Shown piece by piece: positions 1 through 5,627 of a DNA stretch of 5,627 nt. The DNA comes from Fimbriimonadia bacterium (GTDB taxonomy: Bacteria; Armatimonadota; Fimbriimonadia; Fimbriimonadales; Fimbriimonadaceae), in the NCBI GenBank assembly GCA_029824495.1, contig JALGXY010000010.1, forward strand, positions 1 to 5,627, read 5' to 3'. Every line of letters begins with the position of its first letter. Positions within the stretch are counted from its first letter, which is position 1. The notes below the pieces were generated by a model. It did no database searches and was not told the origin of the DNA. It worked only from the letters and a program-made list of their open reading frames with translations. Both the position numbers and the translations under genes were made by a program.

Positions 1-324
1 GGCGGATTGAAGCTGCAGGACACCCTGACAATCAAGCCTCTGGCGCTCGAGACCGCTGTGTTTACACCGCAGTCTGCAAGCACAGGCGATACGGTCACAC
101 TTAAGATCACACTGAACGGTCCTGCCGGTACAGGTGGATTTGAAATGTCGCTCAGCGGCAGCCATCCTTCACTTGGTCTTCCGACCACGGTGACGATCCC
201 ACAAGGTGATGACTCGATCGAGATTCAAGTGCCCATCGGCGCAGTTCTGGCTCCTACAAGAGCCTATGCGACGATCGACAGCGCTATCAACTCGAGAAGA
301 GCCTACATCTACCTCGGCCCTTGA
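1..324 (+). CDS. C-terminal end of a probable secreted/surface protein with an Ig-like beta-sandwich domain (5' partial)
   Basis: The frame is open from base 1 and stops at TGA 322-324, so about 107 C-terminal residues are visible and the true start lies upstream; the TTG at 7 is only an internal codon. The peptide is rich in Thr, Ser, Gly and Pro with alternating hydrophobics, and it contains the pattern STGDTVTLKITLNGPAGTGG, then SLSGSHPSL, then TVTIPQGDDSIEIQVP. This rhythm (a 'GDTVT' strand, a 'GG-F-x-SLS' strand, a 'VTIP-G' strand and a final strand) is typical of the bacterial Ig-like repeats found in tandem in large exported adhesin-like proteins. No membrane anchor, LPXTG motif or obvious sorting domain follows the last strand; the protein ends in YIYLGP. 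Family membership is by sequence feel only, and the function of the whole protein cannot be read from this end. A strong terminator follows 21 bases after the stop. Confidence 0.7.
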   Translation, partial: GGLKLQDTLTIKPLALETAVFTPQSASTGDTVTLKITLNGPAGTGGFEMSLSGSHPSLGLPTTVTIPQGDDSIEIQVPIGAVLAPTRAYATIDSAINSRRAYIYLGP

Positions 325-345
325 TCAGGCCGTAGACTCGACCAC

Positions 346-383
346 AAGGGCTCCGGGACAACTCCCGGAGCCCTTCTTTTTTT
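346..383 (+). terminator. Rho-independent terminator after the surface-protein gene
   Basis: A perfect 13-bp stem is formed by AAGGGCTCCGGGA (346-358) and TCCCGGAGCCCTT (363-375) around a CAAC tetraloop, followed by C and seven T (377-383). It is a textbook intrinsic terminator for the upstream gene and makes read-through into sufB unlikely. The reverse orientation has no comparable T-tract. Confidence 0.93.
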
Positions 384-409
384 GCCTGAAGGGCGCAAGG
401 GTCCCCCTC

Positions 410-434
410 TTGTCAAACTTGACAAAGACGTCAA
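410..434 (+). promoter_or_regulatory. Operator-like cluster of TTGAC/GTCAA half-sites before sufB (possible Rrf2/IscR-type site)
   Basis: Two inverted repeats share one arm. TTGTCAA (410-416) and TTGACAA (419-425) are perfect 7-bp arms separated by AC. TTGAC (419-423) and GTCAA (430-434) are perfect 5-bp arms separated by six bases. From general knowledge, Rrf2-family Fe-S sensors such as IscR bind inverted repeats with TTGAC-like outer arms at about this spacing, and such regulators commonly control suf genes. The cluster lies immediately upstream of the TATAAT at 438-443, where a bound repressor would block transcription. The repeats are seen directly; the identity of the regulator is inference, and no regulator gene is in the window. 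Confidence 0.5.
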
Positions 435-437
435 GTA

Positions 438-443
438 TATAAT
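438..443 (+). promoter_or_regulatory. Candidate -10 box for sufB
   Basis: A perfect TATAAT sits 21 bases before the sufB ATG. The only good -35 match, TTGACA at 419-424, is just 13 bases upstream, shorter than the usual 16-18, so this is not a standard sigma-70 pair. The TTGACA may instead belong to an operator, with an activator or an extended -10 compensating. Initiation near 450 would leave a leader of about 15 bases with no clear Shine-Dalgarno. Confidence 0.45.
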
Positions 444-464
444 TGAGCTGCCACGCAGGCGTGT

Positions 465-1949
465 ATGGAAGACACTCTCACCTCAGCATCAGATCAGAGC
501 CCGGAACTGACCGACGACGAACTCCTTGAGGAGCGTGCCGGTGAGGAGTACAAATGGGGATTCACTTCAGACGTCGACGCCGACACTCTGCCTCCCGGGC
601 TAAACGAAGACGTGATTCGGTTCATCTCTGACAAGAAGAATGAACCCGAGTGGATGCTCGAGTTTAGGCTCAAGGCATATCGTCACCTGCAGACTCTTGA
701 AGAACCCACCTGGCCGAATGTAGAGTACAAGCCTGTCGATCTCCAGTCGATCAGCTACTTCTCTGCTCCCAAGCAGATGCCGAAGCTGAATTCCCTCGAC
801 GAAGCAGACCCTGAGCTGATCTCTACATTCAACAAGCTCGGAATTCCGCTGGAAGAGCAGAAGATGCTGGCCGGCGTTGCGGTTGATGCAGTCTTCGATT
901 CGGTCTCCGTATTCACCACCTTCAAGGAAAAGCTGGCAGAAGACGGCGTGATCTTCTGTCCGATCAGCGAGGCGATCGAGAACCACCCGGATCTGGTCAA
1001 GAAGTATCTCGGCTCGGTGGTCCCCTACAGCGACAACTACTACGCCACCCTCAACTCCGCGGTCTTCAGCGATGGCTCCTTTGTCTTTGTTCCTAAGAAC
1101 ACTCGCTGCCCGATGGAGCTGAGCACCTACTTCCGCATCAACGCGATGAACACCGGCCAGTTCGAGCGAACCTTGATCGTCTGCGAAGAGGGCGCCTATG
1201 TCAGCTATCTCGAAGGCTGCACTGCCCCGATGCGCGACGAGAACCAGCTTCATGCTGCCGTTGTCGAGCTTCACGCTGACGCAGATGCCGAAATCAAGTA
1301 CAGCACCGTGCAGAACTGGTACCCAGGCGACAACGATGGCGTCGGCGGCATCTTTAACTTTGTCACCAAGCGCGGCAAGTGCGAAGGCACCAACTCAAAA
1401 ATCACCTGGACACAGGTCGAGACTGGATCTTCGATCACCTGGAAGTACCCAAGCGTCATCCTGAAAGGCGACAACTCCGTCGGTGAGTTCTACTCGGTCG
1501 CTTTGACCAGCAAAAAGCAGCAGGCCGATACCGGCACCAAGATGATCCACATCGGCAAGAACACCCGATCGACGATCGTCAGCAAGGGCATCAGCGCCAT
1601 GCGAGGTCAGAACACCTACCGCGGCCTGGTCAGGATCAACAAGGGCGCAGACAATTCGCGCAACTACTCGGTCTGTGACTCGATGCTGATGGGCGACCGC
1701 TGTGGTGCACACACCTTTCCGTACATCGAAGTCAAAAACAGCTCGTCAACGATGGAGCATGAGGCGACCACCTCAAAGATCGGCGAGGACCAGCTCTTTT
1801 ACATGGCTCAGCGCGGGATCGGCGAAGAAGACGCAGTGAACATGATTGTCAGCGGCTTCTGCAAGGATGTCTTTAAGGTGCTTCCAATGGAGTTTGCTGT
1901 CGAAGCCCAGGCACTGCTCGGCATCAGCCTTGAGCATAGTGTCGGCTGA
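465..1949 (+). CDS. sufB: SufB, Fe-S cluster assembly scaffold subunit
   Basis: SufB is the scaffold subunit of the cytoplasmic SufBCD complex, which builds [Fe-S] clusters from sulfur delivered by SufS/SufE or SufU. At 494 residues it matches the usual SufB length, with no intein insertion. Recognisable blocks are the N-terminal [10 protein letters not shown] and the [10 protein letters not shown] stretch, the core [19 protein letters not shown], and the C-terminal [10 protein letters not shown], then [21 protein letters not shown], ending ISLEHSVG as in Escherichia coli SufB. Cys252 (in EGCTAP) and Cys404 (in [11 protein letters not shown]) appear equivalent to the E. coli residues Cys254 and Cys405 implicated in sulfur transfer and nascent cluster binding; the alignment is from memory. 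ATG 465 is chosen because it gives the normal SufB N-terminus and the frame is closed by TGA at 444-446; no strong ribosome binding site precedes it. It is flanked by a terminator upstream and a convergent gene downstream, so it appears monocistronic. sufC, sufD and sufS are not adjacent. Confidence 0.97.
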   Translation: MEDTLTSASDQSPELTDDELLEERAGEEYKWGFTSDVDADTLPPGLNEDVIRFISDKKNEPEWMLEFRLKAYRHLQTLEEPTWPNVEYKPVDLQSISYFSAPKQMPKLNSLDEADPELISTFNKLGIPLEEQKMLAGVAVDAVFDSVSVFTTFKEKLAEDGVIFCPISEAIENHPDLVKKYLGSVVPYSDNYYATLNSAVFSDGSFVFVPKNTRCPMELSTYFRINAMNTGQFERTLIVCEEGAYVSYLEGCTAPMRDENQLHAAVVELHADADAEIKYSTVQNWYPGDNDGVGGIFNFVTKRGKCEGTNSKITWTQVETGSSITWKYPSVILKGDNSVGEFYSVALTSKKQQADTGTKMIHIGKNTRSTIVSKGISAMRGQNTYRGLVRINKGADNSRNYSVCDSMLMGDRCGAHTFPYIEVKNSSSTMEHEATTSKIGEDQLFYMAQRGIGEEDAVNMIVSGFCKDVFKVLPMEFAVEAQALLGISLEHSVG

Positions 1950-3605
1950 TCATTCGTAACGGGTTTTTTTGAGCGGCCCCTCGTCAGATGCGAGCGGCCA
2001 AAGCTCTTCGTCCTGCATGACGTCTTCAAGCTTCATCGGTTTGCCGTCTACCTCCACCATTTGGTGGATAAGTCTCACCCCGTGAGAATAGTCTACGTAC
2101 CAGTCTGTGTGGACGATGCTGAGCGGCTGAATCTGATCGCCCGTCAGCCAGTGCCAGCCATAGATCGCTTCCCTGCTGCGGCGTTCCAGCAGCCGATTTG
2201 TGATAACATAGTCTTTCTTAATGCCGGAAATTGAGCCGGTTCGGCCAGCCCTCTGACCTTCGATCAATCTGTGACTTTCAAGGAATGTCTTGGGCGACTC
2301 CCGGTCTTGCGTGAGCGGCTGGGGCTCCAGCTTGACTTCTGACTGATCGTAGATCGCATCGACCAGCCGACGCGTCGGGAGGATGCAGTTCAGCTCATCG
2401 GCGATCCTCTGACCCGTCTTCGGCTGCATCGGGATTCGAGCCCACTCAACCTCACCCAAGGCGAGGTAGTCAGGCAGTGCCCAGAAGATCATCTCGTGCC
2501 CGCCATGCCTCGTTCTAAACGCGTGAAACTCCCGCAGGTGAGGCGGCACGTGCCCTTTCTTGAACTCTCTCAGAATGAGAGATTCTCTTGCGTCGCGATC
2601 CAAGCCCTCGAGGTGGAGGAGAAACTTCTCGCCATCCAGAGCCGTGGCTGGATGCGGCCATTCTGCCTTCTTGCGACGCCCCTCATAGCGGCCTAATGGA
2701 GCAGCACCGATCCAGGTGTTGTAGAGCCGGCCTCCTCGGTAGTCCTCGATTCCGGCTGCGCCAAGGGCATAAAGGAGACCGTTCTCTTCGACAAGGCGAG
2801 TGTGGAGAATCTTGTTCTCAGGGTTCTTTTCAACCAAAAGGTTGATTCCCTTCCTGTGCCAGCCATACCGGCTAGGATCCTCATCTGGAGCAGCAAACCC
2901 GAGCGCGAGCGCCATTCGAGACGTTGCCCGGAACGTTCCGCCTGTTGGGCCCACAACCTTCTTGCCGTTGAGCTCGATCTCGCGGTCATCGTAGGCGAGC
3001 GAGACAATCTTGCCGCCGAGGGCATTGAACAACAGCAGCCGCTCTGCGTGCTTCTCGGCCGAAAACGAGTAGTTGGCATCGAGCCAAGCGATTCGAGAGA
3101 CAGAGAGTGAAATCGGGCCGGATTCGACATAACCGTTCAGAAAACTGCCGCCGCCGCTGTGACCGGCCAGTTCGACCACTTTCTGTATGCCGGGGAGCCG
3201 CTTCCGCAGATCCTCCACAAGACTCCTAATCTTTGCTTTCGAATCAGGTGTCTCGCGACGCCAAGCAGGCCAGCTCCTGTTTCGTGGCTGCACGACCGCC
3301 AGCGCCTCGTTGTAATCTGAATTCCGGCGTGCCCAGCGCCACTGCGCCGCCACGTGCTGAATATCGTAGTGCCAGTCGAGGCCTGGCTTCATCGCTGTGC
3401 CGAGTGTCTGTTCGATTGTGTTGCCGTTTGGAGTGGCGTAAATCGTCAGGCGTGTCGGTCTAGAGCTGTCTGCCTCTGGCCCCAATATCAGTCTGTAGCG
3501 AACCTGATCTGCCGTCAGCCGGTTCAGATGCTGCTCTCTGAACTCACCTGACCACCGAAATCCAGGCAGCAGGACAGAAGCCGCTAAGGCGGTTGCCAAG
3601 ATCAT
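1950..3605 (-). CDS. Putative exported two-domain protein: alpha/beta-hydrolase-like N-terminal part and uncharacterised C-terminal domain
   Basis: This 551-residue protein begins with a short hydrophobic stretch (residues 1-16, MILATALAASVLLPGF) that could be a weak Sec signal; it lacks basic residues at its start. Residues ~35-385 look like an alpha/beta hydrolase: a strand with IYATPNG (55-61), a nucleophile-elbow motif GHSGGG (148-153, Ser150), a following strand WLDANYSF (174-181, Asp176) and a late RHGGHEMIFWALPDYL segment (366-381, His367 or His370) that could complete a Ser-Asp-His triad. Residues ~388-551 form a separate region rich in conserved-looking motifs: CILPT (407-411), KKDYVITNRL (463-472), YGWH (482-485), QPLSIVH (493-499) and YVDYSHGVRL (503-512). 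I associate this pattern with uncharacterised bacterial exported proteins but know no function. The ATG overlaps the permease stop (ATGA, 3605-3602), with a GGTGAG sequence just before it inside the permease gene, so translation is probably coupled. Substrate is unknown. Confidence 0.72.
   Translation of the reverse strand: MILATALAASVLLPGFRWSGEFREQHLNRLTADQVRYRLILGPEADSSRPTRLTIYATPNGNTIEQTLGTAMKPGLDWHYDIQHVAAQWRWARRNSDYNEALAVVQPRNRSWPAWRRETPDSKAKIRSLVEDLRKRLPGIQKVVELAGHSGGGSFLNGYVESGPISLSVSRIAWLDANYSFSAEKHAERLLLFNALGGKIVSLAYDDREIELNGKKVVGPTGGTFRATSRMALALGFAAPDEDPSRYGWHRKGINLLVEKNPENKILHTRLVEENGLLYALGAAGIEDYRGGRLYNTWIGAAPLGRYEGRRKKAEWPHPATALDGEKFLLHLEGLDRDARESLILREFKKGHVPPHLREFHAFRTRHGGHEMIFWALPDYLALGEVEWARIPMQPKTGQRIADELNCILPTRRLVDAIYDQSEVKLEPQPLTQDRESPKTFLESHRLIEGQRAGRTGSISGIKKDYVITNRLLERRSREAIYGWHWLTGDQIQPLSIVHTDWYVDYSHGVRLIHQMVEVDGKPMKLEDVMQDEELWPLASDEGPLKKTRYE
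3602..3605 (-). other. ATGA start/stop overlap coupling permease and hydrolase-like gene
   Basis: Read on the minus strand, bases 3605-3602 are ATGA: the ATG starts the 551-residue protein and the TGA ends the permease. This four-base overlap is a classic sign of translational coupling and co-transcription. It means the two products are made together, probably in related amounts. Confidence 0.9.
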
Positions 3606-5125
3606 CTCTCACCCGGCAGAACGATGCCTCGCATAATCACCCGCTGGGCCATCAAGAAGACAACCAGCGTCGGCAGAGCTGCGATGGTCACGGCCGCCAT
3701 AACCGTCGGCTTGGGAGCGTAATTCTGAAGCTGATAGATGAAGACCATGAGAGTCCACATCTCTCGGTTCTGTGCAACCAGGAACGCATACATGAACGCC
3801 CCGTACGCACCCATAAACGCCAGCAGCGCCATGTACCCCAGCACCGGCTTGCTCAACGGCAGCGCCAGCTTCATCATCATCGTGGTCTCCTTCGCTCCAT
3901 CGATCTGCCCGCTTTCAAAAACTTCGCGCGGCTGACTGTCGAAGAAGCCTTTCAGCAGGAAGATCATGAACCCGTTGGCAGCGGTCGGAAGAACCAGCGC
4001 TGCAAAGGTGTTGAGAAGACCGAGGTTCTTGAGCAGCAGGAACGACGGAATCAAGGCGACCTCGGCTGGGAATGCCATGGTCGCAAGCAGGAAGATTAGA
4101 ATCTGCGCCGTCAGCTTCATCGGGAAGCGGGAGAGCGCGTAAGCTGCCAGCGGGTTCACGATAAGCTGAACCCCGATCGCAAGTCCGCAGAAGATCAGAG
4201 TGTTCCAGAGCGCTCTGCCGTTCAAAAGAATGTAGCCGAGCACCCACTTGTAGCTTCTCAGGGCGAATTCGCTTCTCAGCTCGTCAGCGTTGTCATTGAC
4301 GGCAGATGCCTCGTACGCAAGGATCGGCAGGGTGTCTGAGCCCCAGAGGTCCTCCACCAACCCACCTGCGAAGTGTGGCGGGACGGCCTCATCGATAAAA
4401 CGTCCAAAAATGGGGTCATCTCGCACCAGGCGGACTTCGCCAAACTCTGCAGCCTCACCTCGGATCTCCGCCGGCACCTCGTCGATATCGTTGAGATACT
4501 CGACCCTCAGCCACTCCTGGAACATCCATTCGCCGCGAATAGGGATTCGGAACTCCGCGGGAAGGTCCGATTTGAACTCCTGCCAGTCATCCCACTTTGT
4601 TCCTTCACGAGGAGCCCAAGTTTTCTGATCGAGCTTCTCAAGAGGCGGAGCGAGCATTTCGAAGGAAGGGTTGATCTCAAGGTAAGCCGAATTGAGCTGG
4701 TCGATTGTCCCGTACTTGTCGATCAGATACTGCTTCCACCGCTCGCGAAGGCGGCTTGAGACATGGTTGACAGGTGTGCGGAATCCTGCGTGCCAGTGAG
4801 TCGACGGCAGGTCGTCAAGGAACTGCTCGTACCGCTCGATTGTCGCTTTATCCGCGTCTGCGCCCACCGCATTGGAAAGGATCTCTTCAAGTTCTCCGGC
4901 GTACTTGTCGTCGCGCGTCTTGGAGATCAGCTCAGCGCTGGAAGTCATGTACTTGGGGACCAGCACATGGTCGTTCATATCGGTCGGCCCTTTCAGGCTG
5001 ATCGAGAACATCATCAGGAACGGGTAGAGCGTCGTCAGGGCGCCTAATCCCAATAAGAGATAGACCATTCCCATCGCCAGCCTGGCTCGGGGGCGTTTTC
5101 GACCGACTCGACCGATCAGCGGCAT
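3602..5125 (-). CDS. MalG-type ABC transporter permease (CUT1 sugar family) with a large insert after TM1
   Basis: An inner-membrane permease subunit of a carbohydrate-type ABC importer. The N-terminus is basic (RVGRKRPRAR), then TM1 at ~16-43 (MVYLLLGLGALTTLYPF). The remaining membrane core is at ~295-507: WNTLIFCGLAIGVQLIV, AAYALSRFPMK, QILIFLLATMAFP, then the cytoplasmic EAA loop, and two more segments ending RVIMRGIVLPGER. The EAA loop fits the consensus exactly in spacing: E404-S-G, then G410, nine residues, L420-A-L422-P423, with DGAKE inside; this is where the ATPase docks. MalG-type permeases are usually ~270-300 residues; here 507, because about 250 mostly polar residues (~45-295) lie between TM1 and TM2, on the outer face. 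ATG 5125 is the only usable start: the frame is open upstream to TGA at 5188-5186 but has no start codon. No MalF-type partner, binding protein or ATPase is adjacent. Substrate is not predictable. Confidence 0.9.
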   Translation of the reverse strand: MPLIGRVGRKRPRARLAMGMVYLLLGLGALTTLYPFLMMFSISLKGPTDMNDHVLVPKYMTSSAELISKTRDDKYAGELEEILSNAVGADADKATIERYEQFLDDLPSTHWHAGFRTPVNHVSSRLRERWKQYLIDKYGTIDQLNSAYLEINPSFEMLAPPLEKLDQKTWAPREGTKWDDWQEFKSDLPAEFRIPIRGEWMFQEWLRVEYLNDIDEVPAEIRGEAAEFGEVRLVRDDPIFGRFIDEAVPPHFAGGLVEDLWGSDTLPILAYEASAVNDNADELRSEFALRSYKWVLGYILLNGRALWNTLIFCGLAIGVQLIVNPLAAYALSRFPMKLTAQILIFLLATMAFPAEVALIPSFLLLKNLGLLNTFAALVLPTAANGFMIFLLKGFFDSQPREVFESGQIDGAKETTMMMKLALPLSKPVLGYMALLAFMGAYGAFMYAFLVAQNREMWTLMVFIYQLQNYAPKPTVMAAVTIAALPTLVVFLMAQRVIMRGIVLPGER

Positions 5126-5187
5126 CGCTGCTCTAAGGTACTCGTTTCTTTGGTTTGCCTGCGGCGGTGATCTGCCAAACTTGGATC

Positions 5188-5627
5188 ATGGTCGCTTCAT
5201 TGATTGGCTTCGCCTTGGCATCCCAGACCGCTTGGCCGCTGACCCACGCCGAGAAGACCGAGTTCAAAGAGACCTCGTCTTACGCTCACGTCCTCAATTT
5301 CCTCGATGATCTTTCGGAACTGACGAACATCAAAGTGAAGCTGGCTGGTTCAACCGAAGGCGGGCGGAAAATCCCGTACGTTGTTGCTGCCGACCCGATG
5401 GTGGCTGGCCCCGATCAGGCGCATCGTGAGGGGCGTCCGGTTGTCTACATACAGGCCAATATCCATGGCGGTGAAGTCGAAGGCAAAGAGGCGGCACAGA
5501 TGCTGCTCCGCGATCTGTACAAAAACAAGAGTTCCCTGCTAAAGGAGCTGGTTCTGGTTGTAGTGCCGATCTACAACATCGACGGCAACGAACGTTGGGG
5601 CGATGGCAGAGTGAACCGGCGAAGCCA
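5188..5627 (+). CDS. M14-family zinc carboxypeptidase-like protein (3' partial)
   Basis: The first 146 codons are visible and the frame is still open at the window edge. Residues 1-15 (MVASLIGFALASQTA) are hydrophobic and resemble a short signal peptide, so export is likely. The core has the M14 hallmark: strand VVYIQANIHGGEVEGKEA (85-102), in which His93 and Glu96 form the HxxE zinc-binding motif. It is followed by LVLVVVPIYNIDGNER (121-136), the counterpart of the family's strand and N-x-DG segment, and by RVNRR (141-145), which lies where substrate-binding Arg residues occur in the family. The third zinc ligand (His) and the catalytic Glu would lie beyond the window. The ATG at 5188 is preferred but not certain: the frame is open back to TAA 5134-5136, so GTG 5167 or TTG 5155 are possible and would give a longer signal sequence. 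It is divergent from the permease. Such proteins hydrolyse C-terminal peptide bonds or peptidoglycan peptides; which applies here is unknown. Confidence 0.87.
   Translation, partial: MVASLIGFALASQTAWPLTHAEKTEFKETSSYAHVLNFLDDLSELTNIKVKLAGSTEGGRKIPYVVAADPMVAGPDQAHREGRPVVYIQANIHGGEVEGKEAAQMLLRDLYKNKSSLLKELVLVVVPIYNIDGNERWGDGRVNRRS

Noticed and set aside
419..443. TTGACA ... TATAAT as a standard sigma-70 promoter
   Set aside because: The spacer is only 13 bases, too short for a normal -35/-10 pair, so only the -10 is kept as a candidate and TTGACA is treated as part of the repeat cluster.
600..1274. 224-residue open frame on the minus strand inside sufB
   Set aside because: It lies wholly antisense to an unmistakable sufB, has low-complexity Val/Ala/Asp/Arg-rich composition typical of a codon-bias shadow, and shows no family motif.
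1960..1972. T7 run after sufB as an intrinsic terminator
   Set aside because: The preceding 25 bases form no stable stem, and the run is the complement of Lys codons (PLKKTRYE) at the end of the opposing gene.
2693..3130. 145-residue minus-strand frame overlapping the hydrolase-like gene
   Set aside because: Same strand but another frame of a longer continuous gene; Ser/Arg-rich composition and no independent support, so it is a shadow and not evidence of a frameshift.
3593..4099. 168-residue plus-strand open frame antisense to the permease
   Set aside because: Composition is dominated by His, Gln and Arg, as expected from reading the complement of membrane-protein codons; it overlaps the conserved EAA-loop coding region and has no recognisable domain.
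5126..5187. Divergent promoters or riboswitch between permease and M14 gene
   Set aside because: The 62 bases show no convincing -10/-35 pairs, inverted repeats or structured leader on either strand, although promoters presumably exist here or inside the flanking genes.

Overview
The window holds the ends of two genes and three complete genes from a moderately GC-rich, Gram-negative-type bacterium. No gene here is diagnostic of a phylum. A surface protein with an Ig-like beta-sandwich end, a CUT1-type sugar permease with a large extra-membrane insert, secreted hydrolases and a SUF-type Fe-S gene would fit an Armatimonadota (Fimbriimonas-like) or Planctomycetota genome. That placement is a low-confidence inference.

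Layout. Positions 1-324 (+) are the C-terminal end of a probably exported, Ig-like-domain protein, closed by a strong intrinsic terminator at 346-383. The 81 bases between terminator and next gene carry a compact set of GTCAA/TTGAC half-sites and a TATAAT box. They lead into sufB (465-1949, +), the Fe-S cluster scaffold subunit, which here has no sufC or sufD beside it. sufB meets the next gene tail to tail with no spacer: the two stop codons form TGATCA at 1947-1952. On the minus strand a two-gene unit runs from 5125 down to 1950. It holds a MalG-type ABC transporter permease (5125-3602) with a ~250-residue insert after its first membrane segment, then a 551-residue putative exported protein (3605-1950) that starts inside the permease stop codon (ATGA overlap). 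A 62-bp divergent gap separates the permease from the start of a zinc carboxypeptidase-like M14 gene (5188 to the window edge, +).

How they fit together. The terminator isolates sufB, and the operator-like repeats suggest it has its own Fe-S or redox-responsive control. The minus-strand pair looks like a dedicated unit. The permease lacks its usual MalF-type partner, binding protein and ATPase locally, but it is translationally coupled to a protein with a serine-hydrolase-like N-terminal region and a separate conserved-looking C-terminal region of unknown function. Together with the M14 gene this suggests an envelope or periplasm theme, but no pathway can be assigned. The most unusual items are the permease insert, part of which resembles a glycoside hydrolase family 42 segment, and the coupled two-domain exported protein. 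No RNA genes, CRISPR arrays or mobile elements were seen.
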